NCBI GenBank assembly: GCA_028274465.1
Contig: CM051456.1
Coordinates: 109,855,397-109,919,396, forward strand
Source of the DNA: Plantago ovata
Lineage: Eukaryota; Streptophyta; Magnoliopsida; Lamiales; Plantaginaceae
DNA: 64,000 bases
Reading direction: 5' to 3'
The position numbers were made by a program, and so were the translations under genes. Below the pieces are notes generated by a model that was given only the letters and a program-made list of their open reading frames with translations, had not been told where the DNA came from and made no database searches. The stretch's first letter is position 1; every line of letters starts with the position of its first letter. This document shows, piece after piece, positions 11,241 through 24,493 of this stretch.

Positions 11241-12635
11241 ATTAAATTGATTTGACCCGACACCATAATATTCAATTCAAAATCATCTCCCATTCCCTTC
11301 ATACTGGAGCAACTGAACCTGTCTTCCTTTCTCTGTTTTTGGATCCAGATTGTCCATTTCTCTCTCTCTTCACCGGAACTCAGCCACACGGGGTGGCCCT
11401 CCCACACCCGCCATTGCTGTACAGAAAAGTCAATCCCCTGTCAACTGGTACTCCTTATTACTCACACGTAGCTCTCTTACTCGAAACACGAATTTATTTA
11501 GTGGGAATCGAACAATACACGAATTGAATCTCGTTAGATATTCAATCTATTACTTTTCAGAATTGCTGGTACATTCAAGAATTAAGAATCCATGTTTATT
11601 TCGTGGCGACTGTTTGTTTGCTTTTTGTATAATACTGTAATATTTATTGGAGTTTCTCTTTATCATTTTATTTATTAGTGTTTGTACTTTAAAGATTTGT
11701 TAGAATTAGGAATGAGTGCTTCTTTGGCTGATCATATGCAGTAGTTTATTATTGTGGTTAGCTGAATTCAATGATGGTTGGTCCATAAAGATGGGACTGA
11801 TAAAAAAAATGGATTTGATTCTTGGATGTCTAATTATAGTAGAAATGAAACTAATATTAGGAGTTAGGATCAAAGTTGTTGACCTGATGTATATATCTAC
11901 TACCTGTCAAACTTTTGAAAAGCTTTTTCAAAGAAAGAGATCATCCCTTGATTTCCCTGATCTCCGTTTCACCGGTTTAGATGACTTTCGAATTTCAGAA
12001 ACCGTAAGTTTCTCTAATCAGAGATCCATTTTTACATGACTGCTGATCTTCTGTTTTTAAGATGGTGATAATTTGAATTGCTAGTTTGTAAATTCCAATT
12101 CTTATCTAGTGTGGGTATTTCCGGATGTGTAAATTGATGCTAGCCATTACTTTTAATGTCTTCATGTTGTGCAAAGTTTCCTTGTCCACTATGGCTGATT
12201 ACTCTGTATCTTCCGTACGTTGCTATCTTGTCTAGGTAGGAGCTCATGTGGTTCTGGGATACTCCATATAACTCATATTTCATGTATGTTGAATATGCAA
12301 TGAACGATGAAGTGAACATTGTTATTTGATGAAATGAGTGAGAAGTACTAACAGGCTACATCTATCATACTGAGAACCTGTTCAAACAATCAAAGCTCTG
12401 AACATCTGTACACTTTCTCATTCTGAAGTTGCATCATAATGAATGTATACATTTGTCACTAAAGAAAAGAAAAGAATGGACACAATTTGGATGTAGGTAT
12501 GCAGTCTAAAGACAACTATTGTATCGAAAATTGGGTTTATGTCTAATTTAAACTCGCTCTCTCGGTCTCTCCTACTCTAGGTATACTAATGATTGTTTCC
12601 AAGAAAATGCAGTGACATTGTTCTTTATGCAACAG
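11241..12635 (+). other. NiaP promoter region, 5' UTR exon and 5' UTR intron
   Basis: The region upstream of the transporter gene contains CT-rich leader-like sequence (11340-11440). A good donor follows AGAAACC at 12002 (GTAAGT). The matching acceptor is TTCTTTATGCAACAG at 12635, preceded by a branch-point-like TACTAAT at 12584-12590. This implies a ~633-bp intron inside the 5' UTR. The transcription start cannot be placed. Confidence 0.5.
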
Positions 12636-12659
12636 GCAAGGTATAAACATTTTGTATAG

Positions 12660-15275
12660 ATGGAAGAGGAATACGATGGAAAGTGTACACTGTTGATGAT
12701 GCACTTCTTGCTTTGGGCTTTGGAAAGTTCCAAGTCTTCGTGTTCTTGTTTGCTGGGATGGGTTTAGCATCTGATGCCATGGAAATGATGCTCCTCTCTT
12801 TCATTGGACCGCCTGTCCAAGCTTTATGGGGTCTTTCATCTCATCAAGAGAGCTTTATTACTAGCATCGTCTTCGCTGGCATGTTGGTTGGAGCTTACTC
12901 ATGGGGTGTTGTTTCAGATATGTTTGGCAGAAAGTTAGAATCCATTCATTCATGCATTATCAGTTTATTACCCATGAATTTACGTACGATAATGAAACTA
13001 ATAAAAGGGTCTCTGTAGAATATTCAGTTCATTGCAATGCCTTTCTCTATACTGAATAGATAAAAAACGAAAGAGAATTGCTATCCATAACTTTGCCTGC
13101 AGAGAGTTCAGATACATGCACATGCTTTTCATGCCGTAGTGTTTACAACTGTCTTATTTTCCTAGTGAGCCAAGCTTTAGAATTTTCAACTTGTAGAATT
13201 TAAGAAGAGTCTAAAAGAGGACTGAATGAGTATATGATGTATCCCTGATTTTAGTTTATTTTGCTTCTTTTGGTTTGAAATATCTACTTGCTCTTTTTTC
13301 AGGAGAGGATTTCTCATAACAGCAATCGTCACTTCTGGAGCTGGTTTTCTGAGTGCGCTTGCCCCGAACTTCTACTCCTTTCTATTTTTTCGTGGTTTGG
13401 TTGGTGTTGGTTTAGGGGGAGGTCCTGTACTTTCATCCTGGTTTCTAGAATTTGTTCCTGCTCCAAACAGAGGCACTTGTATGGTTGGCTTTTCTGGGTT
13501 TTGGACTTTTGGAACAATTCTTGAAGCTTCAATTGCTTGGGTACGTAACATTTTTCCTCATACCTTCTTTTGATTTGTTTGTTTTTTCACGGTAAATATA
13601 AATATCTATATTATTTATTTCATAGTCGTAAGAAAGTGATGACAAGTTCTAAAATCTTTTTAGTATAGACTTAGCTCTCTCAGTTGATGGGGGGGGGGGG
13701 GGGGTTCTATTGCTGGAGTTCTTGCATGTCGTTCTGTATCAAAGTCCTCAGGAGCAGAGTTGTTCCTTTTCTCCAATTTTTGGTTTCATATGTCGCAAAT
13801 GTCTCATTTTTTAAAGTGGATATTGTCATCTTGGCAAGAGTCACAAGACCTTCGGATACACCCTACATTTTCATGAGTTCTCCATGTCTATAAAGTGCTT
13901 TGAAAAAAATTAATTGCAGATTGTCATGCCAAGATTAGGTTGGAGATGGCTACTTGCAGTGTCTGCTCTTCCTGCCTCCTTATTGCTTATATTCTACGGC
14001 ATGGCACCTGAATCTCCAAGATATTTATGTATGATGGGGAGAAAAAGCGAAGCACTAGCTATCTTGCAGAAAATGGCTAGATTAAATAGAAGAGAACTTC
14101 CTCCGGGAGTCCTTGTTTCTGACAACCACAATGAGCTCGAAGAAAAGTTAAATGGATCAGAATCAGAGGACACCAAGTTGGTATCGCAAAGTGAAGACGA
14201 TATTGGGAGTCCTAATTATACAGGCTCTCAGAAGAGTGGTGGCATCTCACTGCTGTTGATGCTTTTTTCACCAGAACTGCGGAAATCAACTTTGCTTTTG
14301 TGGATTGTATTTTTTGGGAATGCATTCTGTTATTACGGGCTTGTTCTGCTGACGACAGAGTTAAACAACAATAATAACAGATGCATGTCAACAAAGTCGC
14401 AATCCAGTAGTCAGCAAGATATTAGTTTCAAAGATGTGTTTATCACAAGTTTTGCAGGTAAAACAAAATAATCACTATTTATTTACAGTATTTATTTTTG
14501 AAATCTCCTGATATCATATATGTTTTTGCTTTTAGAAATCCCTGGACTTCTGATATCTGCTGTAATAGTTGACAAAGTTGGTCGCAAGCGCTCCATGTCA
14601 TCAATGTTCTTCATCTGCTTTGTTTTTCTGATTCCTTTGGTATTCCATCAGCCTCGAAGCTTGACAACAGCAATTCTCTTTGGTGCTCGACTTTGCATCT
14701 CATCAACCTTTACGATTGTTTACATCTACGCTCCTGAGGTAAGTCTGAGACTCTGAGTCATATGTTACTGTCTTCACGTTCTATAGACTAGTAGAAAGTA
14801 ACACCTTAATATACTACCCACCCTTCTTTCAAACATGTAGGAATAATAATACCAAAGTTTCCGAAGATTCGCCTTTTAAACTACTTACTTCACTTTACAA
14901 CATGTTTCAATTGAAACTCATTTACTGTAGGATGTTTGTTGATTATTCAAATGTGAGAGGTGCTGCTGTTATGCATTACGTATTTATATTCTTTTCACCC
15001 TTCGTCAGATGCTAGTTCTGTATCCTAATTTCTTTGAGCTGCAGATATATCCTACATCTGTAAGAACCACTGGGGTCGGAACAGCAAGCTCAGTAGCAAG
15101 AATTGGTGGAATGCTTTGTCCTCTTGTTGCGGTCAGTCTTATTCATGGATGTCACCAAACTTTAGCTATCATTCTATTTGAGAGTGTTATTGCTCTCTCC
15201 GGAATATGTGTTTGGCTTCTTCCATTTGAAACAAAAGGCCGTGAGCTAACCAATAGTTTATCAGTAGCAACATGA
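12660..15275 (+). CDS. NiaP: NiaP/OCT7-type organic cation (nicotinate) transporter, MFS
   Basis: A major facilitator of the plasma membrane. The Arabidopsis relative (NiaP, also called organic cation/carnitine transporter 7) moves nicotinate and related compounds; that function is carried over from the family. Five coding exons: 12660-12933, 13303-13540, 13920-14457, 14536-14738 and 15045-15275, all with GT-AG junctions and consistent phase, ~494 residues against ~500 usual. Visible features: [16 protein letters not shown] at the N-terminus, [12 protein letters not shown], the MFS motif [25 protein letters not shown], a Ser/Asp-rich central loop, [10 protein letters not shown], and [15 protein letters not shown] before the last helices. 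Oddity: the natural start ATG at 12660 (MEEEYDGK) is one base out of frame with the rest, at the AAA run near 12680. No in-frame ATG lies between the upstream stop and residue ~26. This is either an assembly error or a real start lesion. Confidence 0.9.
13689..13704. repeat. Poly-G tract (16 G) in NiaP intron 2
   Basis: An uninterrupted run of 16 G in the second intron. Such tracts are prone to sequencing error and can form G-quadruplex-like structures. Confidence 0.9.
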
Positions 15276-15960
15276 GGTTCCTCAATATGAGTTTCTCATT
15301 TAACCACACATATACCTGTTCACTGGCCAATGTCGCATGCTTTCTCTGCCAAATTACTGGTGCTGCCGCTGAAGCATATGTTCTAATCTAAATGACGCAT
15401 ACATAAATCATCTGTAAGAAAGGAAGCGAAGTATTTGGAGGAGAACGAGGACTGGATCTGGATCCAGGCCAACATTGTTTGTGAAGACTAGAGATTGTTT
15501 TATACACACAGGACGTGCAAGTAAGACACATTAACAATCTTTTTACCAACAACTACAGTTATTTCTTTGGGCAAATAAACACATTTGTCATTCTTTTCTT
15601 GTATTTTCTATGAGCTGTAGATTAGGGCCTTATTATGATGAGCAGAGAACTAAGAGCAGTTCTCTGAGATTCTGTTTTTGTAATCTTTTTGTCTCACGGA
15701 CAAGATAGGCGGCACTATGAATATTGTTTAAACTAAACCAAACAAAGCCATATATAAAGGTTTGGATATTTACAGTGAATGCAGCTTGTCCTGAGCTGGT
15801 GGTGCTAAGTTCTGCCATTGCCTATGCAGCGGTAAGTTTCTCGAGGCCTAATAACGGTAAAGCTGTGTATGTGTGTGGATATAAACCAACATTCCCTCTA
15901 CACCCTCTTGCAGTGCTGAGACACTTATAGCGAATGAAGGTTGTTTTCGTTTTCGGCCTT
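15276..15960 (+). other. NiaP 3' flank / probable 3' UTR
   Basis: AT-rich sequence following the NiaP stop codon with AATAAAC near 15575 as a possible polyadenylation signal. No coding region is supported. Confidence 0.4.
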
Positions 15961-17986
15961 AGGTATTACTACCACCCAGGGGACTGCATAGTGCATACAT
16001 ATTTGTGGATATTTAATAGGTGTCTGTGTGCTGCACTGCTGAAGAATTTGCAACCTTGAAAGTCTATAACAGCGTGTGGAAGGGTTTTATTCATTTTGAC
16101 TCCATTAGATTTATCACTAGCTAAAGATTACTATAGTAGTGTGATTAGCAACTTAACGCGGAGCTTTTTGACTAATTTTGTGGCTTGTTTGGCAAGTTGT
16201 GTTTGCGTGAGCGGTACGAAAAGTAGTTTTACTTCGTGTGTGGTCTAATGATTCTTCTAAGTAGGAAAGGCATTTTGGAAATCATTTCATCAAGCTATGC
16301 TAAGGTTGTATTTCGAATGGAAAGAATTAAATGATGAACTTTGTTAAGGTTCGTGTATGTATTCGTTCGGTTTGTTAAAACTTCAGTGATTTTGTTAGTG
16401 TTCACTTATTGAGTTTATTTTGACTATTTGTTTGTTGAAAATATAAGAAAGAACTATAATTACAAGCAATAATAATTAAAAATATAATTTAAGTTAAAGT
16501 ATGTATAAACAATTCCATAAGGAAAAACGTGAGTAAGTCTTGCTGTAAAAAGTGGTGATTTTGAGAAAAATTAACACCTCATTAGCATAAATTAGGAGAT
16601 TATATTCAACAACATGTGTATGAACTGTTCGAATTTGATTAAACCAAACACGAAGTGTGCAATTTTGCAAACTTTTCACTATCGCTAAGTTTATTTACAC
16701 CTTTATCTCAGTGGGGAAGCAAACTGAAACGGATAACCTTTTTTCATAATAAATTTAATTTATTATATTTGGTGGCGACGTTATTAAATGAGACGTATAG
16801 TAGTAAAAGAATAAAGATGAGATGAGTTTTATTTTTATTTCTAAAAAAAGGAAATTAGTAGATATATTAGTCAAATGGAGGAATTACAATCATCTTTTTT
16901 AAAGTAGTAAGTTTCAGATATGAGTTCGTTAGATCATTACATAAAAAATGTTCCAACCAATTCGGTGCAATGTCCTAAACATATAAGCTACTCACATGTC
17001 TTGTACTAAAAGAGTGAAAATTCAAGACACTTGTATTGCTCCATACTCATTGCATAGCATGCCACTTTTCGGCCAATACTTCGATTTCATATTTTGCAAA
17101 AGTCTCTATATATATGTCCAAAAAGATGGGATGAATTGTGTATGCACCTCGGTGAATGTTTGAATTTTGATTGTAATTCATTTGTAAACTAAAATTTCAA
17201 AGCGAATCCGAATAAATGACAAAGAAGATGGCACCATGAATAATATTTTTAAACTCTAAACTTGAATTAAATTAGTAATTAACCGTGAAAAGTGAAAAAC
17301 AATGGGCTAAAATAGTAATGCTTGATCATAAATCATTAGCACATGAAAGTAGCTAAGATAATGGATCGAGATAATGAAAAGCTGAAGTACAAATGTTGTG
17401 GAATACTCCTGCACCTGCACCAAATCACGGTGGAATTATAATAATACTGCACTCCACTTGTAGTAGTACTCCATTAATTAGTTAATTAAGTAGTGTATTA
17501 GCACACATGGCAGTGCCAAAACAGAGTGCCTTGCTTATTCAATAAGGACATGAAGGATTAAAATATCGGTAATCTTAATGCATCCCCTAACTTTATAATG
17601 AGTATGTCACGGGAAATGAATTCTCTATATTAACGTACGGAAGACAAACAACTGAAACAAGTAATGGTAGTGTGATTACTAGGGACACTCATGCACAAAT
17701 TTACAAAATTATTTTCCACAAAAATAAAGAGAAAAAAATTTTAATGGTTGAAATACAATGATATCGATATATCTCGATATATCCACAATTTTAAAAAAGA
17801 AAAACAAAGAAAACGGAATGTCTGAATACGACGTCGTTAAATACAAGGTGAGGGAAGGATTCTTATCCCCTTTGAATCTATATCCATCGTAATACAGTAT
17901 GAAGTCGTGACAAGTGACACCCACATTTCAAGGGGCAAATCTGGAATTACAACTATTGGGTGGCAAGTATGAACCGAGCGCGGCGA
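15961..17986. other. Intergenic, no gene seen
   Basis: About 2 kb of AT-rich sequence. I recognise no gene, no transposon end and no RNA gene. A palindromic ATATCGATATATCTCGATAT lies at 17760-17779. Confidence 0.5.
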
Positions 17987-17994
17987 TATAAATA
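17987..17994 (+). promoter_or_regulatory. TATA box of the START-domain gene
   Basis: TATAAATA in a GC-richer setting (GGCGA before, GCAGCTG after), ~137 bp upstream of the start codon at 18131. The spacing suits a 5' UTR of about 100 nt containing CTCTCTCTC-type leader sequence. Confidence 0.65.
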
Positions 17995-18130
17995 GCAGCT
18001 GTATCTACGGCTGAGAAAATCAGAAGAAGAAAAACAAAGCAGCGTTTGTTTATTTTGGGGATTTGAGATTTTTGAGGTCCCAAAACCAAATCAAGCTCTC
18101 TCTCATCTCTTCTTCCATTTCCATATCTCC

Positions 18131-21100
18131 ATGGCTGATGAACAACAATTCTGGACTGATTACGGCGATACCTTGACATGGACATGGACCCTTGCTGTTC
18201 TCATCCTCATCTTCCTCTACGGTTCCTTCTCCTCCCGCTTTCGCGCCACTAGATTCTCCTCCAAGCCACGCACTGTTCTTCAATCGCCTCCTCTCACTCC
18301 TCTTCCGCTACTCCAGTAATTACTCTCTCTCATTATCTATATCTGTATGTATATGCGTCTGTTATCTGATTTTGTTGTTTTTTATTCTGTCAGAAATAAT
18401 GCTTTGGTATCCGATTCGGATTTGAAGTATTTGCTAGAAAGCTTTGATGAGAACTCGCTTACTAACGCCGGTGTGGTTTGGGAAAACGTAATAGACAAGA
18501 GTTCTAATTCCCTTTCGTATAGGGCTAAGTATTGCAAACCTAAGGTACTGCTGTTGTGCATTTTTTATTTTATTAGTGTGTAGAAGCTTCGGAATCTACT
18601 TGTATTTGGTGATTGAGTGAGTGTGTTTGTAGGACGGAGGGCCGTTGAAGTATCTGAGCGTGACTAATTTTGAGGACTGTCCTGTTGAGGTGCTACTGAA
18701 GTTTTACATGGATAATGATTACAGGATGCAGTGGGATAAGACTGTGGTTCACCATGAACAGTTGATGATGGACCAGGGCAGTGGAGTTGAAATCGGGCGC
18801 ACTGTTAAGAAGTTCCCGTTTCTGACTCCTAGGGAGTATGTGTTGGCTTGGAGGGTTTGGCAAGGGGTCGATGGATCTTACTACTGCTTTAATAAGGTGT
18901 AGTGATGGCATGATATTATCTGTTTTTTTACGCAACGATAATTTGTTTTTATTGATTGTTGTGTTTGCAATGGTACTTAGTATTTGCGGCTTTAATGCTT
19001 ATGTTTCTGTGTAGTCTCGTTGCGTGGTTTATGGCCAAGAGTAGTTGTTTCACAGTCGATTTTGTGTATTTGTTTGTTGCTAGTATGACCTTGTGCTTTG
19101 CCAAGTTGGGAATTGCCTTCCTAAGTTTTCTGGATTGTTATTTACAGTGTTTTAGCTTTTATTCACTTAGCACTTGGTGCTTGTCACGCTATGGAGTTTA
19201 CTTTTATTATGTTGTCTACTCTTCGGTGGTATGAGTGTGTAGACTACATAATTTGCTTCGAGTATTTGGTGAACTGTCTTATATTGTGATAAAAAGTCTG
19301 TATTAGCTTTAACACTGAACTGACATGGGTCTATATCAGCCTTGAATTGTTCTTAGATTATGTTTGTTGTTTTAGCTTTTTAGTTCTATTTCTTGTCTGA
19401 TCATCATCTGGCGGCTTTTCGTGAAGAATTTACTTCTTTTAGATATATTTCCATATAATCTTGCCTTTTTATGTTTAGAACTTTATTGAAACCAATTGAC
19501 CTTCTATTCAAGTTTTTTGTCTAATACATGTATGCTATCGTTGGTAGGAATGTGAACATCCTTTGGCGCCACGACAGAGGAAGTACATAAGGGCTGCAGT
19601 TTACAGATCTGGCTGGAGAATCAGGAAATGTGAGTTCCTATAATAGTTTGTTTTTGAAGATCTTGCTTAACCAGTTGTTTATGTTGCATTATAAAAGATG
19701 CTAATGAAACACAGGCAGTGAGAATTGATGTTTCTACTGAAAGACATGTCCTCCTAGTCCAGGCCCCTTTCTCTATCTTAAAATGTGGAAACACTATCTC
19801 TATCTTAACCATTGCTTATTCTTGTAGAGCTCAGCTGAATACCATCTTAGGCACTACTAAATGTGATAGGTTGGAACACTGAACATAGCGGTGTTACCTC
19901 TTTTAGTAATGTTTCTTTGATTCTTGAAAACGTCATTGGCATGTCAATTTATAGCTCGAAGAATCTTTATGTCTTGTAATTGTAGTAATAGTAAATACCA
20001 TTACATTTTTGTATACAAGATATTATGGTAGTTAGACTAATAGAACTTTAAAATTGCCCAACTAGAAAATGTTTTTCTAACATCTCATTATTTATGAGGA
20101 TACATGCTTTATCCAAAAGTATTTATAAGATCTTCTTGTGAACATGTTTGTCAGGGTGAGTAAGTCTTATACTAAAGTGTGGCTAAATCGTTATTAAGGC
20201 TAGGTAACTTGCATAACTATTATACTGAGATTTAGATCATGTTCACTAGGTATCCATGTAAAAGTTACTGAGCATTTTATGTCTGTTTTTTGCGGAAAAA
20301 AGCCATTCTCGGTCAAGATTTGAGGATGCTGCACCAATTTGATGCATGGAAAGTCTCAAAATACTTTCAGTTCTCATTTATGTTAGTGAACGGGTGTTGT
20401 TTAGTAGAAGTCGGAGAAACATAAATGAGGAGACAATGTTTCTCATCTCTTCCATTGTGAAGGTCTTGGTCTTTTACAGTATGGGATATAGAGTCTCATC
20501 TTTTTCCTTGTGATGAGGAGACAGCCATCTAATTGTTGTTTGCATTTCATCCTTGTTTAACAGTGCCTGATAGAAATGCCTGTGAGGTCATGATGGTGCA
20601 CCAAGAAGATGCGGGTCTTAATGTGGACATGGCGAAATTGGCCTTTGCGAAAGGCATATGGAGTTATGTTTGCAAGATGAATGATGCCCTTCGTAAATAT
20701 TCTTCTGGGATGCAACACCAACTAAATTCAACTGCTAGTGCTGTCACCTTCATTCAAAAGGTAAAGATGCAGTTTTAGTTTTGCAATTTTTGAGGTCATC
20801 AGAATATATCAACAGATTCATTTCTTCTTTTATGCTGCTGACTATGGTAGGCTTGGGCATATCCTTGTTGTTTGCATTAAAAATTACAACTCAACTTGGA
20901 AAGAAAGAAAAAATCAGCCTAATAACTAAATTATATACTACTTCAAGTTTATATACATCTTAAAAGTTCAATATAATACCTGAAATTTCCGTACTTACTC
21001 CAGTTCAAGTGAAACATTTGAATTTAAACACTTTTCTCCATGAACTACGATTTTTGCCACTTAACCCGTATATGCTTGTTTGGAGACTGGAGTACTCAGT

Positions 21101-21977
21101 ATTCTGTATCTGATCATGTATCACCCCTAGCAATCATGTGAACAAATGGCAATATATCTAACATGGGGGGAAAGGGGGCTTTAGCAGAGATGACAGATGA
21201 GGAGGATATTTTATCAATCCTCTTGAAACAGAACACGTTGGGTATAAATCTATGTGATGATAGTTCCTGGTAATGATTATGTGCATGAAGAGATACCTTT
21301 TCATACTTGACCACTGCTAATGCACACATTACTATTGTAGCTGAAAGCAAGTTTGATGGTGCATTGATTTTTCTGGCAAGTTCCAAGTTATATTTGTGGT
21401 TATCTGCAACCACATTGTTAAACAATTTTCATCTTATTCCATCAAAAGTAGGAATATCGGTGTTCCGAAGAAAATTTCTAGTGTATGTTCTCTGAAGCTG
21501 GAAAAGAAATTTACCAAGTATCTTTCTCTAACTTGAACATCTGCAAAACAATTTTTGCGGACAGTGCACAGATTCTGTTAAAAGATATTATGGTTATCTG
21601 CTGTGTAGCTCCCTTTCCTGTTCTTTCTCTATACGATTCTTGACATGAGAGTCTGAACTTTCAGTGTTGCTCAATACTGATTTATTTTGCCGTAGGTCCC
21701 AACTGAATTTGAAGTGAAAAATGATGTGACCAGCTCAGTGAGCCCAGATAACTCAACAAGCAGCATTGATCACCAAGTTGAAACTTGCAAACGGAAAAAG
21801 AGGAAACTCACAAGACAGCCTTCAAGTAAATTAATTGCCAATGGTTTAATTTTAGTTGGCGGTGTTATTTGTTTGTCTAGAGGTCATTCAAGCTTGGGTG
21901 CCAAAGTTGCTATGGGCTATATATTAAGCAAGCTATCAAAACATGGTGCTTCTAGTAAGCGGAGGGACAGCATCTAA
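18131..21977 (+). CDS. Membrane-anchored START/polyketide-cyclase-like lipid-binding protein
   Basis: Six exons: 18131-18315, 18394-18544, 18633-18896, 19548-19629, 20564-20760 and 21696-21977. Phases agree throughout, giving 386 residues. Residues ~17-33 (WTWTLAVLILIFLYGSF) form an N-terminal membrane anchor. A START domain follows, with LKYLSVTNFEDCPVEVLLKF, MQWDKTV, TPREYVLAWRVWQG and EVMMVHQEDAGLN. Near the C-terminus a basic stretch KRKKRKL precedes a second hydrophobic segment (LIANGLILVGGVICL). The layout matches a family of plant polyketide cyclase/lipid transport superfamily proteins. Binding of a lipid ligand is a family inference and no ligand can be named. The start follows a TATA box and leader and is the first ATG of the exon. 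Introns 3, 4 and 5 are long (650-935 bp). Confidence 0.88.
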
Positions 21978-22403
21978 TGCATAAATGGTACTTAAATGGT
22001 GCTCGAGGAGTCTGCAAATAAGCCGCTGCAAATGTTTAACTGGTTATATCGGATGGTTGCAGATTAGATCATCATTGGAAACGTCTTAAATGATAATGGC
22101 TGCTTGCTGTATGTGGAGAATTGAAGGATGGACAGGAATTCCCGTTTCATAATATAAGTCCACTGGTCTCAAGTGTTCTGCTCTGCATTTGTAAATTTCT
22201 GACCTTTTTGTTCGTTAAGTGAAGCTGCATGGAGTTCTCTGATCCTATCAACTCTTATGTCTGCAATCAATTTGACATGTTGTAAATGTGAAATTTTGAA
22301 GATAGGGGAAAATGCTCCTGTGCTGTAGCTCTGTTTATACTTGTAGGCTTAGTAGCTAATCTCAAACATATATGGCGTATTAAACTCATGATAATTGATA
22401 ATT
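21978..22403 (+). other. 3' UTR/downstream flank of the START gene
   Basis: Non-coding sequence after the stop codon, with no further recognisable element up to the AT microsatellite. Confidence 0.4.
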
Positions 22404-22426
22404 GATATATATATATATATATATAC
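22404..22426. repeat. (AT)n microsatellite
   Basis: About 11 AT dinucleotides in a row. Confidence 0.9.
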
Positions 22427-23099
22427 CGCGATTTTGACTAGGTTATTAACTCTTCATCCATCGAACATTCTCTTTGCTCTAACCCCGGGATAGTTAGCAA
22501 CTCGTTTTTGCCAATATATTGCTCCAGGATTGGTATTAGAGTTTTTATATACTGATGCGTTGTCCTACTGACTTAGTGACTTCTACCTAAAGCTTATAAT
22601 AAACAATACATGATAAAACTATTACAATAAGTATTTTAAAAAATATTTCTTGATATTTATAAACTTACTCAACACTTAATTTTAACTTAAGAAACTCAAC
22701 TTTAGCTCAATACAATATATCCAGCGAGAATTGATGAAGTTTCAAGCTCGGAGCGATAATTTGAGCTCAGAGCAAGAAAAAAAACTCTCAACATGAACAT
22801 GTGAAACAAGAATGCTAGATTAGAATGTTGTTTAAGGGAGTGGAGAGAACCAAGCAACATTACTGTCACACATTCACACTTCCTTGACCTTTATTTAACA
22901 TATCCATAATGCATTCACACATGCACTAGTAGAGTTGAGTGATGAACCCAATACCCCTCCCCCACTCTATTTTTTACTATAGTTTTGATGGTTTTTATCA
23001 AATTGTGTATGATTGATTTAGAGTATAACCTAGTAATTAATAATTAATAAAAGAATTTATAGACTTAATTGAAATAGACTAATGTGAACTAATTGATTA

Positions 23100-23362
23100 C
23101 TAATTCCTCCATCCTGCTAAAGCCCCCATTTGATTTTGTCGATATTTTTTAGTCTATGTTTGACTTCGAATTAGCCATAATTCATATCGAAAAAGTAATT
23201 TTGGAAATTATATTATGAAAATATAAGATTTACACTTTCATAATATAATTTCAAATATTGATTTTCCAGTATGATGTAGGATTAATTCGGAGTCAAACAG
23301 AGACTAAAAAATATCAAAAAAAAAAATCAAATGAGAAGCTTTAGCGGGGACCGACCAAATAC
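23100..23362. mobile_element. Stowaway-like MITE with long inverted repeats
   Basis: The two halves are inverted repeats over ~110 bp. The left arm has TGCTAAAGC, CATTTGATTTT, GATATTTTTTAGTCTATG and GAAATTATATTATGAAA. The right arm carries the reverse complements of each in mirrored order (CATTTCATAATATAATTTC-like, GACTAAAAAATATC, ATCAAATG, GCTTTAGCGGGG). TA dinucleotides flank both ends (23098-23099 and 23363-23364) and the left end has a CTCC-type terminus. No coding capacity, as expected for a MITE. Confidence 0.75.
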
Positions 23363-24242
23363 TATTTTCCATTCCAAACCTTTATCTAAATCAGACCTCC
23401 CTAAATCGGATCCAAATGGTGCGAAGTACTTGCCAAGGTATATAATATTCGTGGGTTTATTTACTTATTTAATTGATACAAAAGGATTATTCTATCATGA
23501 CAAGGCTCCACATATGCTAGCTTAGCTAACATAGAAAATGATTGTTAGCAGAAAAAACCTTAAATTTTCTTGAGGACACAGAAATGAATGAGACCAATTA
23601 AATGGAATAAGTGCAATTGTATGAAATTCAGAGAAAACTTATAAATGAGAAGTAAACTTATCTCGAAAGCCCGTAGAGCACAAGGTGGGAAGATGAATGA
23701 TTTCTCTGAGGCCTTATCAATGTCTCCATTATCTTCTTCGTTCCCATGTCCATGCCTTCTGGTTGAACTCGCAGACTTCAAGATGTAATCATCTTCCTCC
23801 ATGGGCAATCGCAGACTTCATCAAGATGTAGCTTTGTGATCTCAGCTGTGTAGTATACTTTTGCACAAACAAAAGAAATATGAAAATTCTTTAAAGCATT
23901 TCATATTCAAATTTGGTCCATGTTCAAAGAACGAATATACCACTAAAGGGAATAACATCAATACGAGTCTTTTTTAGTGGATTTGAGGATATGGAATATT
24001 TTTGGTGGCTTAGAGGCCACAAGACTTTAGATATCATACTTACGTGAAAGCATCATGCAAGTATATACCTATGTGCACCATAATTTGGGGGGAAAATGCT
24101 TTTTTTTTTTTTTAATCACACATATTCGCCTTTACTAAATATGGCAAGTGTACGTAAACGTGTAATCATTAGATCAATTATAAAACATACCTACACTAAT
24201 GAAAGAGTGGTTATAAAATAAAATTATAGAAAAACAAATGTG

Positions 24243-24390
24243 AACGAGGGTTAGCTTAATTGGTTAAGTTGAGGTGCATAATTTTAGAGGTTATGAGTTT
24301 AATTACCGCTGAGTGTGTGAATGTTTCAATGTATTCCAGCTTTGTAATTGTTGTTAGGTTATAGTGCTCGATATAAATTAGTTGAGGTCT
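24243..24390 (+). mobile_element. tRNA-derived SINE fragment (Pol III A and B boxes)
   Basis: A box-like TTAGCTTAATTGG at 24251-24263 and B box-like GGTTATGAGTTTAATTACC at 24289-24307 are spaced as in a tRNA head. The sequence does not fold into a complete tRNA, so a tRNA-derived SINE is likelier than a gene. The body and 3' end are not defined. Confidence 0.5.
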
Positions 24391-24493
24391 CCTAATATTG
24401 GGAGGTCCCAAACACGTGAAATATGAATATCTCCCACGAAGTATTAGAAAGTATCAATATGCTAACACCATATGCAGGTCACCTAATACTTAA

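Noticed and set aside
11716-12039. 107-codon open frame upstream of NiaP
   Set aside because: It is crossed by the 5' UTR splice donor at 12003 and has no recognisable protein features.
23560-23808. 82-codon minus-strand open frame (DDYILKSASSTRRHGHGNEE)
   Set aside because: It is a short frame in repeat-rich DNA without a promoter, splice signals or recognised homology; a duplicated GCAGACTTCA/AAGATGTA phrase (23771-23829) suggests repeat origin.
24243-24315. Possible tRNA gene
   Set aside because: A and B boxes are present but the acceptor and anticodon stems do not pair; called SINE-like instead.
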